Shown piece after piece: positions 52,576-59,947 of a stretch of DNA of 61,637 nucleotides. The stretch is from Brachybacterium avium. GTDB lineage: Bacteria > Actinomycetota > Actinomycetes > Actinomycetales > Dermabacteraceae. Within the stretch, counting starts at the first letter, position 1; the number at the start of each line of letters is the position of its first letter. The DNA is taken from positions 1-61,637 of the forward strand of contig NZ_CP022317.1 in assembly GCF_002216795.1 (NCBI RefSeq), in the 5' to 3' direction. Both the position numbers and the translations under genes were made by a program. The notes under the pieces were generated by a model. That model searched no databases and was not told the origin of the DNA. It saw only the letters and a program-made list of their open reading frames with translations.

Positions 52576-52630
52576 GCCCACCCTCCAGGAGGAATCATCT
52601 GTCAGAACGAAACCACGGTGGAGGGTGGGC
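52576..52630 (-). terminator. Hairpin between the glutaredoxin-like and multi-HTH genes
   Basis: GCCCACCCTCCA (52576-52587) and TGGAGGGTGGGC (52619-52630) pair over 12 bp with a 31-base loop. On the minus strand TTTCTCGT follows. It is a terminator for the upstream gene or an attenuator for the downstream one. Confidence 0.65.
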
Positions 52631-52654
52631 CTCTCAAGGGTACAGGTCAGTAGG

Positions 52655-52902
52655 TCAGGATGCCTTCGACAGCTGCGGGGCGAGAGGCCGAATCTTGTCG
52701 AGTCGGACGCCGGAGAAGTGGTCATCACCGATCATCCCGACAGGAAGCTCCGAGTAGCCCAGGCTCTTGACGAGAGCCAGGGCGTCAGCGTCTTGGGTGA
52801 CGTCGATGTAGCGGTACGGGATGCCCTTGCGACGGCAATACTTCACGAGCTGGTCGCAGCGAATGCAGTCGGGCTTGCCGTAGATGATGAGCGTGTCGGC
52901 CA
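52655..52902 (-). CDS. Glutaredoxin/NrdH-like protein
   Basis: An 82-residue thioredoxin-fold protein with the redox site CIRC near residue 13, YIDVTQD, and ELPVGMIGDDHFSG with the cis-Pro. NrdH-type proteins reduce ribonucleotide reductase. The frame reaches 52936, but ATG 52902 fits the family. It has both a class A promoter (52941-52969) and a class B promoter (53056-53084) upstream. Confidence 0.82.
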
Positions 52903-52940
52903 TGGGGTGCTGCCCTTCCTTGGGAGAGGTGGTCACCCTG

Positions 52941-52969
52941 TTACCGCGTCTGAGGGGTGCTGTTGTGAC
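52941..52969 (-). promoter_or_regulatory. Class A promoter of the glutaredoxin-like gene
   Basis: GTCACA (52964-52969), 17 bases, CGGTAA (52941-52946), then CAGGGTGACC, nearly identical to the prepilin peptidase promoter. Confidence 0.7.
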
Positions 52970-53055
52970 ACTCCCACGGGTACGAGATCAGGCGGTGGTC
53001 GACTCGCCGCCGGCGGTGGAGGCTCCTTTCTCGAGGGTTCGTCGTCCACCTGCAA

Positions 53056-53084
53056 GATTACTCGCTAGTGCCCTCAGTGTCAAC
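53056..53084 (-). promoter_or_regulatory. Class B promoter at the end of the excisionase-like gene
   Basis: TTGACA (53079-53084), 17 bases, TAATCT (53056-53061), the best consensus match in the window. It overlaps the last codons of the HTH gene and would give the glutaredoxin-like gene a second start about 150 bases upstream. Confidence 0.65.
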
Positions 53085-53303
53085 AAGCAGACGGGTCGCC
53101 TCTTGGGCGCGCTCGATGTACGCCTCGATCTCGCTGAGCTCGACGCGCCACTGGCGCCGGCCACCGATCTGGATCGCGCGCAGCTCGCCGGACCGCACCA
53201 GCGCGTAGGCCTGCGAGGAGGAGATCGAGAACATCTCCGCCACCTCGCTCAGCGGAACGAACCGGCGGCCGAGCGTGGGATGCGGTGAAGGTGAGGGGCT
53301 CAT
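53058..53303 (-). CDS. Excisionase/AlpA-type HTH protein
   Basis: An 81-residue protein with a winged HTH of the excisionase family: VPLSEVAEMFSISSSQAYAL, then GELRAIQIGGRRQWRV and a final helix SEIEAYIER. No integrase accompanies it, so it is probably a transcription regulator. Confidence 0.82.
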   Translation of the reverse strand: MSPSPSPHPTLGRRFVPLSEVAEMFSISSSQAYALVRSGELRAIQIGGRRQWRVELSEIEAYIERAQEATRLLVDTEGTSE

Positions 53304-53384
53304 GTGCTCAGCGAAGCCGCTCGGCGAGGTCGCAGCAAGCCGGGGTCGCGAGTTGTGGATAGCCGGCGGCTACTGGCTCGAGGG

Positions 53385-54191
53385 TCACGGGCGGTGTCGC
53401 GGGTAGCGGATCCCGGCGGGGGCCGGCGGGGCGTTGAGGTACTCCGCGAAGGGGCAGCCGCTGAGGTGCGGGCAGGAGTCCACGGCAACGTTGCACGGCG
53501 TGCACAGCAGCCCGCGGACCATGCTTGTCGCGTGATCGTGGTCGATGACCGTGGAGAGCTGCTTGTGGCAGGCCCCGCAGGAGAGCCCCTGGATGCTCCG
53601 CAGCTCGTCGACGATGCGCACCATGCGCGGGGTTCGGTGGGTGTGGGCCACGGAGTCTGTGCCCCATCGTCGGTCCTCGGGCTCGCAGCGCAGGTTCTTG
53701 GGCACGATCTCCGGCCGCACGCTCAGCCTCTCCCGCCGGAGTCGCACTGGGGCCCGGTGGGTGCCTCCTCGATCGCAGGTGTCCATGCGTCCGTCGCTGC
53801 GAAGGTGGTAGAGGCCGTCCTCGCCCTCCTTGGCGTGGTCGCGGCTCCTGCTCGGCGCGTCGGCGCGGCGGGGGACCCCGCAGGCGAGCAGCGAGAGCCG
53901 CGCGATCTGGTGTCCCCTGCTCAGGTCGGTGTCGAGGAGGTCCGGATAGCGGCCGAGCCCGTAGCCGGCTGCCGGCAGCAGGGTCGTGATCCGGTGAGCG
54001 GGGAGATCCTCGAGGGACGTGATCGGGACATCGCCGCGCCGAGCGTGAACTCGAGCGTCGCCGAACTCGAGGAGCTGTGCAACGGTCCGGATCGGCAGCG
54101 CGTAGCAAAGGGCGAGGGCGTCGATCGTGAGGCCGCGGTGGCGGTGAACCCACGCGAGCCCGGGGGCCAGCCTGCGAAGATCACGCGTCAC
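53385..54191 (-). CDS. Endonuclease VII-like HNH protein
   Basis: A 268-residue protein. Its C-terminal part has the recombination endonuclease VII pattern: LSCGACHKQLSTVIDHDHA near 212, MVRGLLCTPCN near 230. Both CxxC pairs bind zinc and DHDH is the catalytic site. The N-terminal part is an unrelated helical domain that may hold an HTH (LTIDALALCYALPIRTVAQLL). Such enzymes resolve branched DNA in phages. Confidence 0.8.
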   Translation of the reverse strand: MTRDLRRLAPGLAWVHRHRGLTIDALALCYALPIRTVAQLLEFGDARVHARRGDVPITSLEDLPAHRITTLLPAAGYGLGRYPDLLDTDLSRGHQIARLSLLACGVPRRADAPSRSRDHAKEGEDGLYHLRSDGRMDTCDRGGTHRAPVRLRRERLSVRPEIVPKNLRCEPEDRRWGTDSVAHTHRTPRMVRIVDELRSIQGLSCGACHKQLSTVIDHDHATSMVRGLLCTPCNVAVDSCPHLSGCPFAEYLNAPPAPAGIRYPRHRP

Positions 54192-54263
54192 GCGGGAGCC
54201 TCCGTATCGAGGTGGGAGCGGTAGTCCATGTCGCTGTCGAATGGGTCCGGTGAGATGGGTGGT

Positions 54264-54467
54264 TCAGGTGGTAGTTGCCCAGACCAGCGCGGATCCTGCG
54301 AGCACGCCGGCGAATGAGCCGTAGACCAAGGCTCTACGTCGGCTGTGCAATCGGGTGGCGAGACGGTCCTCGCGTGCGGCCCTCAGCCATGCGTAGCAGT
54401 TCACGACGAGACCAGCAGCGCCGAGCAGAAGGATGAGGAAGCCGAGAGCTGTGAGCGGCGGGAACAT
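54264..54467 (-). CDS. Small membrane protein
   Basis: A 67-residue protein with two membrane segments (LGFLILLLGAAGLVVNCYAW, VYGSFAGVLAGSALVWA) joined by an Arg-rich loop. The longer frame to 54797 is shadow sequence. No family. Confidence 0.55.
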   Translation of the reverse strand: MFPPLTALGFLILLLGAAGLVVNCYAWLRAAREDRLATRLHSRRRALVYGSFAGVLAGSALVWATTT

Positions 54468-54547
54468 GCGGGGATACCTTCCAGAAGGATCGGCAGTGCG
54501 TTGCAGGAAGAGAGGTCTCTGGTCGTGATGCCGCGAGGCCAGCCCTC

Positions 54548-54985
54548 TTACCCCGCTGACGTTCGGCGGGTCCGCACGAGGGAGTCGACCTCGGCGTCCA
54601 ACCAGGTGGCGGGATGTAGCGGGTTGCGCCGCCGGGGAGACAGGCCGTAGTCGCGCGCCTCTCTGAGGAGGGCTGCGACTCGGTCCTCGAGTGCACTCCT
54701 GTGCTCGGAGGTGATGGGCTGCTCTAGCGCTTGCAGGAACCCCTGCGGGGTGATCTGGAGGCCCTCTCCCGGGCGGACGTCGAGGTGCACGGCCCACAGT
54801 GACTGGCCGTCGGCGTGCTCGAAGTGCGCAGCCACGGGGTGCCGATGGGACGTGACGGTCGTTTCGGGGCGTCGCGCGAGAGCCAGGAGCGACTCGGTCT
54901 CGTCGTGAGTAGGCCAGTGCCGGGGGAAGCTCTCGGGAGAGGCTCCTCCAAGCTCGCCGTGGGCTGGGGTCTGTGGGATGTTCAT
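54548..54985 (-). CDS. Hypothetical protein
   Basis: A 145-residue soluble protein with His- and Arg-rich parts (TSHRHPVAAHFEHADGQSL, DYGLSPRRRNPLHP). It is not recognised. A class B promoter lies 147 bases upstream; the leader contains a run of about ten G. Confidence 0.55.
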   Translation of the reverse strand: MNIPQTPAHGELGGASPESFPRHWPTHDETESLLALARRPETTVTSHRHPVAAHFEHADGQSLWAVHLDVRPGEGLQITPQGFLQALEQPITSEHRSALEDRVAALLREARDYGLSPRRRNPLHPATWLDAEVDSLVRTRRTSAG

Positions 54986-55131
54986 CGGCTCAGCCTCGCA
55001 GTTCAGAAAATTCGGGGGGGGGGTGGGGGCACACTCCCCATGTCCTGCTACAGGACACTTGTGCTGTTGTTCGGGGCGACGTCGGTGTCGCTGGTGGGTG
55101 GTGGGCGGTTCCTCCTTCCTGGCATGCCTCT

Positions 55132-55166
55132 AGCTTACGGGGCGACATGCTTAGTGTCAACACTAA
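55132..55166 (-). promoter_or_regulatory. Class B promoter with complete operator
   Basis: TTGACA (55155-55160), 17 bases, TAAGCT (55132-55137). The palindrome TTAGTGTTGACACTAA (55151-55166) is perfect except for its central TG and covers the -35. TTTCCGCTTT stands just upstream. Confidence 0.75.
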
Positions 55167-55211
55167 AGCGGAAATTGCTTCGGAAGATCTCCGATCCGCC
55201 GGTGTGCGCGG

Positions 55212-55559
55212 TCAGGTGTGCAGCAGGGCGAGGACCTCCTCGGCGAGCTCGCGCGGGCAGGGGTTGTCGCCGTCGCAGCGTTCGTCATGTGGATGGCGCG
55301 CGTACGCGTCGAGGTGCTCACGAACACGGGTGATGGTCGCGCGGAGCGCGGCGGCGTGCACGACGAGATCCCGTGCGATGTCGTCCATGGTCGGCTGCCA
55401 GGTGCGGATCTGGTGATGGCCGAACGTCGGGCGGCAGGTGACGTGCGGGCCGTCATGGCCTTCGGCACGGGTGCAGTGGAACTCGCCGAGGTGGGCGAGG
55501 AAGCCGGGGCACTGCGGGGTGGTCGCCGTGGCGCAGTACGGGCAGGGGGTGCTCATCAT
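55212..55559 (-). CDS. Cys/His-rich hypothetical protein
   Basis: A 115-residue protein with CPYCATATTPQCPGF, FHCTRAEGHDGPHVTC and CDGDNPC, which suggests one or two zinc sites. The CxxxGHxGPH pattern is common in actinobacterial and phage small proteins of unknown role. It is downstream of the DUF3846 gene on the same strand. Confidence 0.65.
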   Translation of the reverse strand: MMSTPCPYCATATTPQCPGFLAHLGEFHCTRAEGHDGPHVTCRPTFGHHQIRTWQPTMDDIARDLVVHAAALRATITRVREHLDAYARHPHDERCDGDNPCPRELAEEVLALLHT

Positions 55560-55611
55560 GGGCTCCTCGGGGAGGGCGAGCCCCGGGGGTTCCCCGGGGC
55601 CCGCGGGCGGG

Positions 55612-56007
55612 TCAGAGCTGGGCGAGGCGGGCGAGGACCTCGAGCCGCTCGCCGACCAGGTCGGCGGTCTGGGTGATCTGGTGGCGCACCTCGGCGGCCT
55701 GGTCTGCGGTGAGGCCGACGGTGTCGCCCGTCTCGGCGTTGAAGCCGGAGATGACGACGGTGCCGATGAGCGCGTTGCCCGCGTAGGCGCTGGCGAGGAA
55801 GTTGAGCCGCCCATCGTTGGTGAGTCCCTCGTCGTCGGCCCAGACGGTGATGTGCTCGCCCCGGTTGTGTGCGGGGGCGTCCAGGATCTCCACCGTGATG
55901 TCGTTGGCGCTGAGTGCCTGGAGCAGCTGGGGGAGGCTGGGGGCGGTGCCGTCGTAGTCGAGGGTCTCGATCTCGCCGGTGGGGGTGATCTGGATCAGGT
56001 GCGACAT
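55612..56007 (-). CDS. DUF3846-like protein
   Basis: A 131-residue protein whose core (ITVWADDEGLTNDGRLNFLA, then GNALIGTVVISG) matches the DUF3846 pattern of phage and plasmid proteins of unknown function. The start is 41 bases from a class B promoter. Confidence 0.65.
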   Translation of the reverse strand: MSHLIQITPTGEIETLDYDGTAPSLPQLLQALSANDITVEILDAPAHNRGEHITVWADDEGLTNDGRLNFLASAYAGNALIGTVVISGFNAETGDTVGLTADQAAEVRHQITQTADLVGERLEVLARLAQL

Positions 56008-56047
56008 GGTGTCCTCCGTGGGGTGGTGTTTCGTTCTGACCTCTCCG

Positions 56048-56076
56048 AGTATTCCAGCTGCATCACTTAGTGTCAA
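56048..56076 (-). promoter_or_regulatory. Class B promoter of the DUF3846 gene
   Basis: TTGACA (56071-56076), 17 bases, AATACT (56048-56053), with TTTCCGGTTT upstream. Confidence 0.75.
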
Positions 56077-56105
56077 CAGCAAACCGGAAATTCGGAGAAC
56101 GGGGG

Positions 56106-56468
56106 TCATCCGTCCTGGGACCACTTGTCGGCGAGCCGACGGATGCAGGCTGCTGCGCGGACGGCCCCGCCCCAGACGTTGCATGCGGAGGGGGAGTCGC
56201 CCCACATGAGGGCGTCCCAGATGTCGCCCGCCGCGGCATCGCGCGTTGCGTACCAGTTGAAGGCGCGGCACGCGTCACGGCACGCGCTCCGGACGTCGTC
56301 ACGGGAGGAGGTCGGCGACTCGGCGATGGCGGCGAGGGTGTCGGCCACCTTGTTCAGGGCTGCCGCGTCGGCGGGGGTCGCGGGCGGCGGAGTGGGGCCG
56401 GGTGCGGCACCGAAGTGCAGTGCGGGCGTCGGCTGGTCCTCGGCGAGGTGGCGGGTGCTGGTGCTCAT
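56106..56468 (-). CDS. Hypothetical protein
   Basis: A 120-residue protein with a Pro-rich N-terminus and a helical C-terminal part (ACRDACRAFNWYATRDAA, WGGAVRAAACIRRLAD). Not recognised. It has its own class B promoter. Confidence 0.6.
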   Translation of the reverse strand: MSTSTRHLAEDQPTPALHFGAAPGPTPPPATPADAAALNKVADTLAAIAESPTSSRDDVRSACRDACRAFNWYATRDAAAGDIWDALMWGDSPSACNVWGGAVRAAACIRRLADKWSQDG

Positions 56469-56505
56469 GGTGTCCTCCGTGGGGTGATTCGTCCTGACCC
56501 CTCAG

Positions 56506-56534
56506 AGTCTGCCTGACATACCCCTCAGTGTCAA
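56506..56534 (-). promoter_or_regulatory. Class B promoter
   Basis: TTGACA (56529-56534), 17 bases, CAGACT (56506-56511), with TTTCCGGTTT upstream. It drives the gene at 56468. Confidence 0.75.
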
Positions 56535-56606
56535 CAGCAAACCGGAAATCATGCGGCATGAGGATGCGGCGACGACCGTGGGGAGTGGTCGCCGCCGCAG
56601 GGGTGG

Positions 56607-56849
56607 TCACGGGGTGTAGTGAGCGTCTCCGTCTTCGTCGTGCAGGGCGTGCGATTCGGTCCAGGCCTTTGCCGCGCCCTCTTCGCCGAGTGCAGCGAGG
56701 AGGTCCGCCAGCGCGTCCAGTTCGGAGCATGTGAGCTTGCCGGACAGATCGTTGGCGAGCACGCCGTCTGCCCATTTGCGCGCGAACTCGTGCAGGGCGA
56801 TCGACAGGTTGTAGCCGCCGTCGGTGGGGGCCGGTCGCGTGGCGGTCAT
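56607..56849 (-). CDS. Hypothetical small protein
   Basis: An 80-residue acidic helical protein (NLSIALHEFARKWADGVL, CSELDALADLLAALGEEG). It overlaps the upstream gene's stop by four bases. Not recognised. Confidence 0.6.
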   Translation of the reverse strand: MTATRPAPTDGGYNLSIALHEFARKWADGVLANDLSGKLTCSELDALADLLAALGEEGAAKAWTESHALHDEDGDAHYTP

Positions 56850-57226
56850 GCGCAGTCCAGCGCGGGGCGGTCGGGGTAGGAGATCCGCACACATCCGGCG
56901 TCGGGCATGCCGAAGTCCTGGACCGGCTGCCAGGACGGTTCGAGGTGCTCGGTCAGCTCGGGGTCGTAGGTCAGGAATCCGCCGTAGTAGTAGATCCCGT
57001 CGTCGTCGTACATGCGGAAGCGCACGCGATGCTGGCCCGGCTTCTGGACGGCCTCGCAGAGGCTCTCGTGGGCGTCGGCGGGGCCGAGGGTGCCGACGCG
57101 GCTGGGGATGATGCCGTCGGTGTTGATCTGGTCCTCGGTGATGGTCCAGGCGTACCCGGCGGCATCGGGCTGGGTGGCGCGCTGCTCGGCGGTGAGGGTC
57201 ATCTCGCCGCGGCGGTGGGTGCTCAT
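56846..57226 (-). CDS. Hypothetical protein
   Basis: A 126-residue protein with aromatic, strand-rich sequence (HRVRFRMYDDDGIYYYGGFL). It resembles the small proteins of actinobacterial phages and plasmids in style only. It starts MSTHRRGEM after an AGAGGA site. Confidence 0.6.
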   Translation of the reverse strand: MSTHRRGEMTLTAEQRATQPDAAGYAWTITEDQINTDGIIPSRVGTLGPADAHESLCEAVQKPGQHRVRFRMYDDDGIYYYGGFLTYDPELTEHLEPSWQPVQDFGMPDAGCVRISYPDRPALDCA

Positions 57227-57240
57227 GGTGGTCCTCTCGG

Positions 57241-57468
57241 TCAGGCGGGCGTGACGGGGATGTAGGCGCGGGGCGAGTAGTCGATGGGGACAGGGCCGGA
57301 GGCCTCGGTGTAGATCAGGACGCGGCGCCGGAAGTTGAGGTCGATCCCCTCCTCGACCTTGGTGATGGTCGAGGGGGCCTGGCCGGGGAGGGTGTGGGTG
57401 TCGCCCGGCTTGGCGAGCGAGGCGAGCAGGAAGTCGTTCCGGGTGGCGGGGAGGTCGGCGTGGGTCAT
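57241..57468 (-). CDS. Hypothetical small protein
   Basis: A 75-residue protein (NDFLLASLAKPGDTHTLPGQ, RRRVLIYTEASGPVPIDYS). It is co-directional with its neighbours with a short gap. Not recognised. Confidence 0.55.
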   Translation of the reverse strand: MTHADLPATRNDFLLASLAKPGDTHTLPGQAPSTITKVEEGIDLNFRRRVLIYTEASGPVPIDYSPRAYIPVTPA

Positions 57469-57485
57469 GGTGCTCCGTTCGGGAG

Positions 57486-57513
57486 GGGGAGGGGCGGTGT
57501 GCCGCCCCTCCCC
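57486..57513. terminator. GC-rich hairpin
   Basis: GGGGAGGGGCGG (57486-57497), TGTG, CCGCCCCTCCCC (57502-57513): a perfect 12-bp stem just after the gene ending at 57526. It may attenuate the downstream genes. Confidence 0.7.
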
Positions 57514-57525
57514 GGGAGGGGGCGG

Positions 57526-57909
57526 TCAGTTCTGGCGGAGGGCCCAGCGGTGCAGGCTGTGGAAGTTGCCCTCCAGGCGGGTCCCGAAGGTGCGGACCAC
57601 GTCGGCGAGGTCCCAGGCCTCGCCCCCGTCGGCGGAGGCCACGAGCGCGGCGACGGGGATCCGGTAGAACCCGTCGAGGTAGCGGGTGCAGACCTCGAAG
57701 GGGTCCCCGTCGCCGGGAGCGTGGCCCACTCCCTCGGTGCCGGTGATGGCGTAGCGCGGGCCGTCGCCTTCGCCGCGGTCGATCAGCCATGTCTGCTCGG
57801 GCTGGATCTCGTCGGCGTCGATGCCGAGGTGGGAGCCGATCGCGGCGCGCAGCGCGTGATCAGGGATGAGGGTGGCGGTGATGCCGCGGGTGCGGGTGAT
57901 GGTGCTCAT
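57526..57909 (-). CDS. Hypothetical protein
   Basis: A 127-residue protein (GITATLIPDHALRAAIGSHL, EVCTRYLDGFYRIPVAALV). No family. It is first after the class B promoter at 57950-57978. Confidence 0.6.
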   Translation of the reverse strand: MSTITRTRGITATLIPDHALRAAIGSHLGIDADEIQPEQTWLIDRGEGDGPRYAITGTEGVGHAPGDGDPFEVCTRYLDGFYRIPVAALVASADGGEAWDLADVVRTFGTRLEGNFHSLHRWALRQN

Positions 57910-57949
57910 GGGGTCCTCCCTGGTGGGGTTCTTCGTCCTGACACCTCAG

Positions 57950-57978
57950 AGTCTGCCCGCTACACGCGTCACTGTCAA
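57950..57978 (-). promoter_or_regulatory. Class B promoter
   Basis: TTGACA (57973-57978), 17 bases, CAGACT (57950-57955), with TTTCCGGTTTAGTG upstream. Its transcribed leader repeats that of the neighbouring class B units. Confidence 0.75.
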
Positions 57979-58031
57979 CACTAAACCGGAAATTCTTTGA
58001 TGGGGCCGTGGCCCCGCGGCCGACTGGTGGG

Positions 58032-58688
58032 TCAGCGCGGGGGATCGTCGTCGGTGGCGAGGGGGACGCCGAGGGCCTCGGCCAGGCCGTAGGTCACCGA
58101 GAAGCACGCGTCGTTCTCCCAGTCCTCGGGCGGCTGCGTGCGCAGGGGGTCCAGCAGCTGCTCGATCTCGCCGAGCAGTTCGGCAGGGTCCCTCGGGCCC
58201 GAGGGGTCGGTCTCCGGCGCCGGGCCGTCGTTGGTGGACTCCTCGTCCTGGTCGGGGGTGTCCCAGGCGGGCTGGGGGAACCAGGTCGTGTCGATCTCGT
58301 CGAACTCCAGGCCGAAGTGTTCGCAGATCTCGGCGGACTGGTGAGGGGTGGCCTCGGGGAGGTAGGCGGCGAGCGTCCGCACGGCGTATTCGGTGACGGT
58401 GCGGTTGTCCTCCATCTCCCATTCGGGGGTCGCCCGAAGGCGCAGGGCCTGGGTCATCAGCTCATCGAGGATCCGCCGGAGCCCCTGGGGGTCGGTGAGC
58501 AGCTCGGCGACGGCCCGGCGGGTCAGGGCCTCGGGGCCGGTGGCTGTGGCCGCCTCGGCTGCCGCGGCCTCGGCGGTGTCCGCGAGGTCGAGGGCCCATG
58601 TGGTGCGCGCCTCGTCGTAGGCGCTCAGCAGGTGCGTGGGGATCTCTCCGTGGGGGTACTGGGCCCGGAACTCGTCGTAAGTGGTCAT
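58032..58688 (-). CDS. Hypothetical protein, acidic
   Basis: A 218-residue acidic protein, Ala/Glu/Asp-rich. It has an internal ITxYAVRTLAAYL-like helix and a C-terminal WENDACFSVTYGLAEALGVP. No known domain. It is two bases downstream of the next gene upstream, so it is co-translated in a row of three. Confidence 0.6.
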   Translation of the reverse strand: MTTYDEFRAQYPHGEIPTHLLSAYDEARTTWALDLADTAEAAAAEAATATGPEALTRRAVAELLTDPQGLRRILDELMTQALRLRATPEWEMEDNRTVTEYAVRTLAAYLPEATPHQSAEICEHFGLEFDEIDTTWFPQPAWDTPDQDEESTNDGPAPETDPSGPRDPAELLGEIEQLLDPLRTQPPEDWENDACFSVTYGLAEALGVPLATDDDPPR

Positions 58689-58690
58689 GA

Positions 58691-58942
58691 TCAGTGCTCC
58701 GTGTGCAGGTCGAGGCGGACGGTGTCCGTGAAGGGCATGACGTGCACGGTGTGCCCGCCGTCGGGGTCCCGGGAGACATGCACGGTGGCGATGGTGGCCC
58801 CCTCGTCGTCGATGAAGTCGACGTTGCCGACGTCCTCGGCATCGCCGTGCTGCATCACCTGGTGGACCTCGGCCCGGCTGCGCTGCCAGAGCTTGGGCTC
58901 GGCCCGCTGGCCGGTGTCGTAGGGCGTGAGGATCTCGGCCAT
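58691..58942 (-). CDS. Hypothetical small protein
   Basis: An 83-residue protein with an alpha/beta pattern (VHQVMQHGDAEDVGNVDFID, ATIATVHVSRDPDG). Not recognised. It is spaced two bases from both neighbours. Confidence 0.6.
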   Translation of the reverse strand: MAEILTPYDTGQRAEPKLWQRSRAEVHQVMQHGDAEDVGNVDFIDDEGATIATVHVSRDPDGGHTVHVMPFTDTVRLDLHTEH

Positions 58943-58944
58943 GG

Positions 58945-59331
58945 TCAGCCCTCCGTCCGGTCGTGGACGGGGGTCGCGCCATAGATCGGCTCCAGGCCGA
59001 TCTGGGCGTAGTAGTCGGCGATCCGGGAGTCCCCGGTGGCGTAGTTCCCGCCCGCCATGTACCAGCGCCCGCCGATCGGCTCGCCGTCGGCGGTGACGGG
59101 CACGAGGTGGGCAGTGGGGGTGCTCATGTTCCGGCGGAGGGCGACGGCGGGGGCGGTGGCGGTCGCGGGGTGGAGGCGCGACCGCTCGGGGCTGGTGGTG
59201 AAGGTGCCGAACTCGTCGATCGTGCCGATGATGGTCAGCTGGGCGTGCTGGGAGGTGATGCCGTTGGCCGTGGCGTCCATGCCGTTGGCGCAGCGGTAGA
59301 CGTTCATCGTGAGGCCGTAGTTGGTGCTCAT
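58945..59331 (-). CDS. Hypothetical protein
   Basis: A 128-residue protein (MSTNYGLTMNVYRCANG..., GGRWYMAGGNYATGDSRIAD). Strand-rich, not recognised. It begins the row of three closely packed genes. Confidence 0.6.
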   Translation of the reverse strand: MSTNYGLTMNVYRCANGMDATANGITSQHAQLTIIGTIDEFGTFTTSPERSRLHPATATAPAVALRRNMSTPTAHLVPVTADGEPIGGRWYMAGGNYATGDSRIADYYAQIGLEPIYGATPVHDRTEG

Positions 59332-59346
59332 GGTGTCCTCTCGGGG

Positions 59347-59450
59347 TCAGTGGATCTCGTCGTCCTCGCCCCAGTGGGCGAGGTACTCGTCGAGGTCCTG
59401 GGCGCGGTTCTCGAAGCGCTGGGGGTCGAGGTCGGGCTCGTCGTCGTACA
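59347..59450 (-). pseudogene. Tiny acidic gene with a one-base shift
   Basis: ATG 59450 begins MYDDEPDLDPQRFENRA. The natural continuation QDLDEYLAHWGEDDEIH and stop are in another frame. One extra G at 59400-59401 would join them into a 34-residue protein. The acidic composition and good fit suggest a real small gene. Confidence 0.35.
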
Positions 59451-59510
59451 TGGCAGGGGCCTTCCGGTGAGGGGGGGGGCGGGGCCGGTGTGGCCCCGCC
59501 CCGGGGTGGG

Positions 59511-59804
59511 TCAGTCCTGGTCAGCGATCGCCTCGTCGTAGAGGTCCTCGATGTACTCCCGCAGCAGCGCCGTGCTGAGGTAGGTGGGGCGGATGCCGAG
59601 GCGCAGCTCGTTGAGGATCCGCTGGGCGAGGTCGCGGGCGCGGCTTCCGCGGGGGAGCTCGCCCCGGCAGAGGATCAGTGCGTCGCGGGCGCTGGCGCGG
59701 TCCTGGAGGCGGAGGAAGTAGCGCGCGGTCTGGAGGTCGTCGATGGCCTGCTCGAGGCGGGTGGGCAGGTCGGCGGCGAGGCTGGCGGTGCGGGTGGTGT
59801 CCAT
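59511..59804 (-). CDS. Hypothetical helical protein
   Basis: A 97-residue all-helical protein (LPTRLEQAIDDLQTARYFLR, AQRILNELRLG). Not recognised. Its class B promoter and leader are near-copies of those at 57.95 kb. Confidence 0.6.
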   Translation of the reverse strand: MDTTRTASLAADLPTRLEQAIDDLQTARYFLRLQDRASARDALILCRGELPRGSRARDLAQRILNELRLGIRPTYLSTALLREYIEDLYDEAIADQD

Positions 59805-59844
59805 GAGGTCCTCCGTGGTGCGGGGTTTCGTTCTGACCTCTCCG

Positions 59845-59873
59845 AGTCTGCCCGCTACACACCTCACTGTCAA
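59845..59873 (-). promoter_or_regulatory. Class B promoter
   Basis: TTGACA (59868-59873), 17 bases, CAGACT (59845-59850), with TTTCCGGTTTAGTG upstream. Confidence 0.75.
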
Positions 59874-59947
59874 CACTAAACCGGAAATTAGTTTGTTGGG
59901 AGGTCCGGCGGAGGCGGGGTCTGGTGGTCACCCGCCCCCGCCGGAGA

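Noticed and set aside
53058..53303. Excisionase as evidence for an integrative element
   Set aside because: No integrase, att site or tRNA gene was seen; the protein is more likely a regulator.
55005..55040. Run of about ten G as a phase-variable switch
   Set aside because: It lies in an untranslated leader. Such runs are also common sequencing problems, and nothing ties it to a coding frame.
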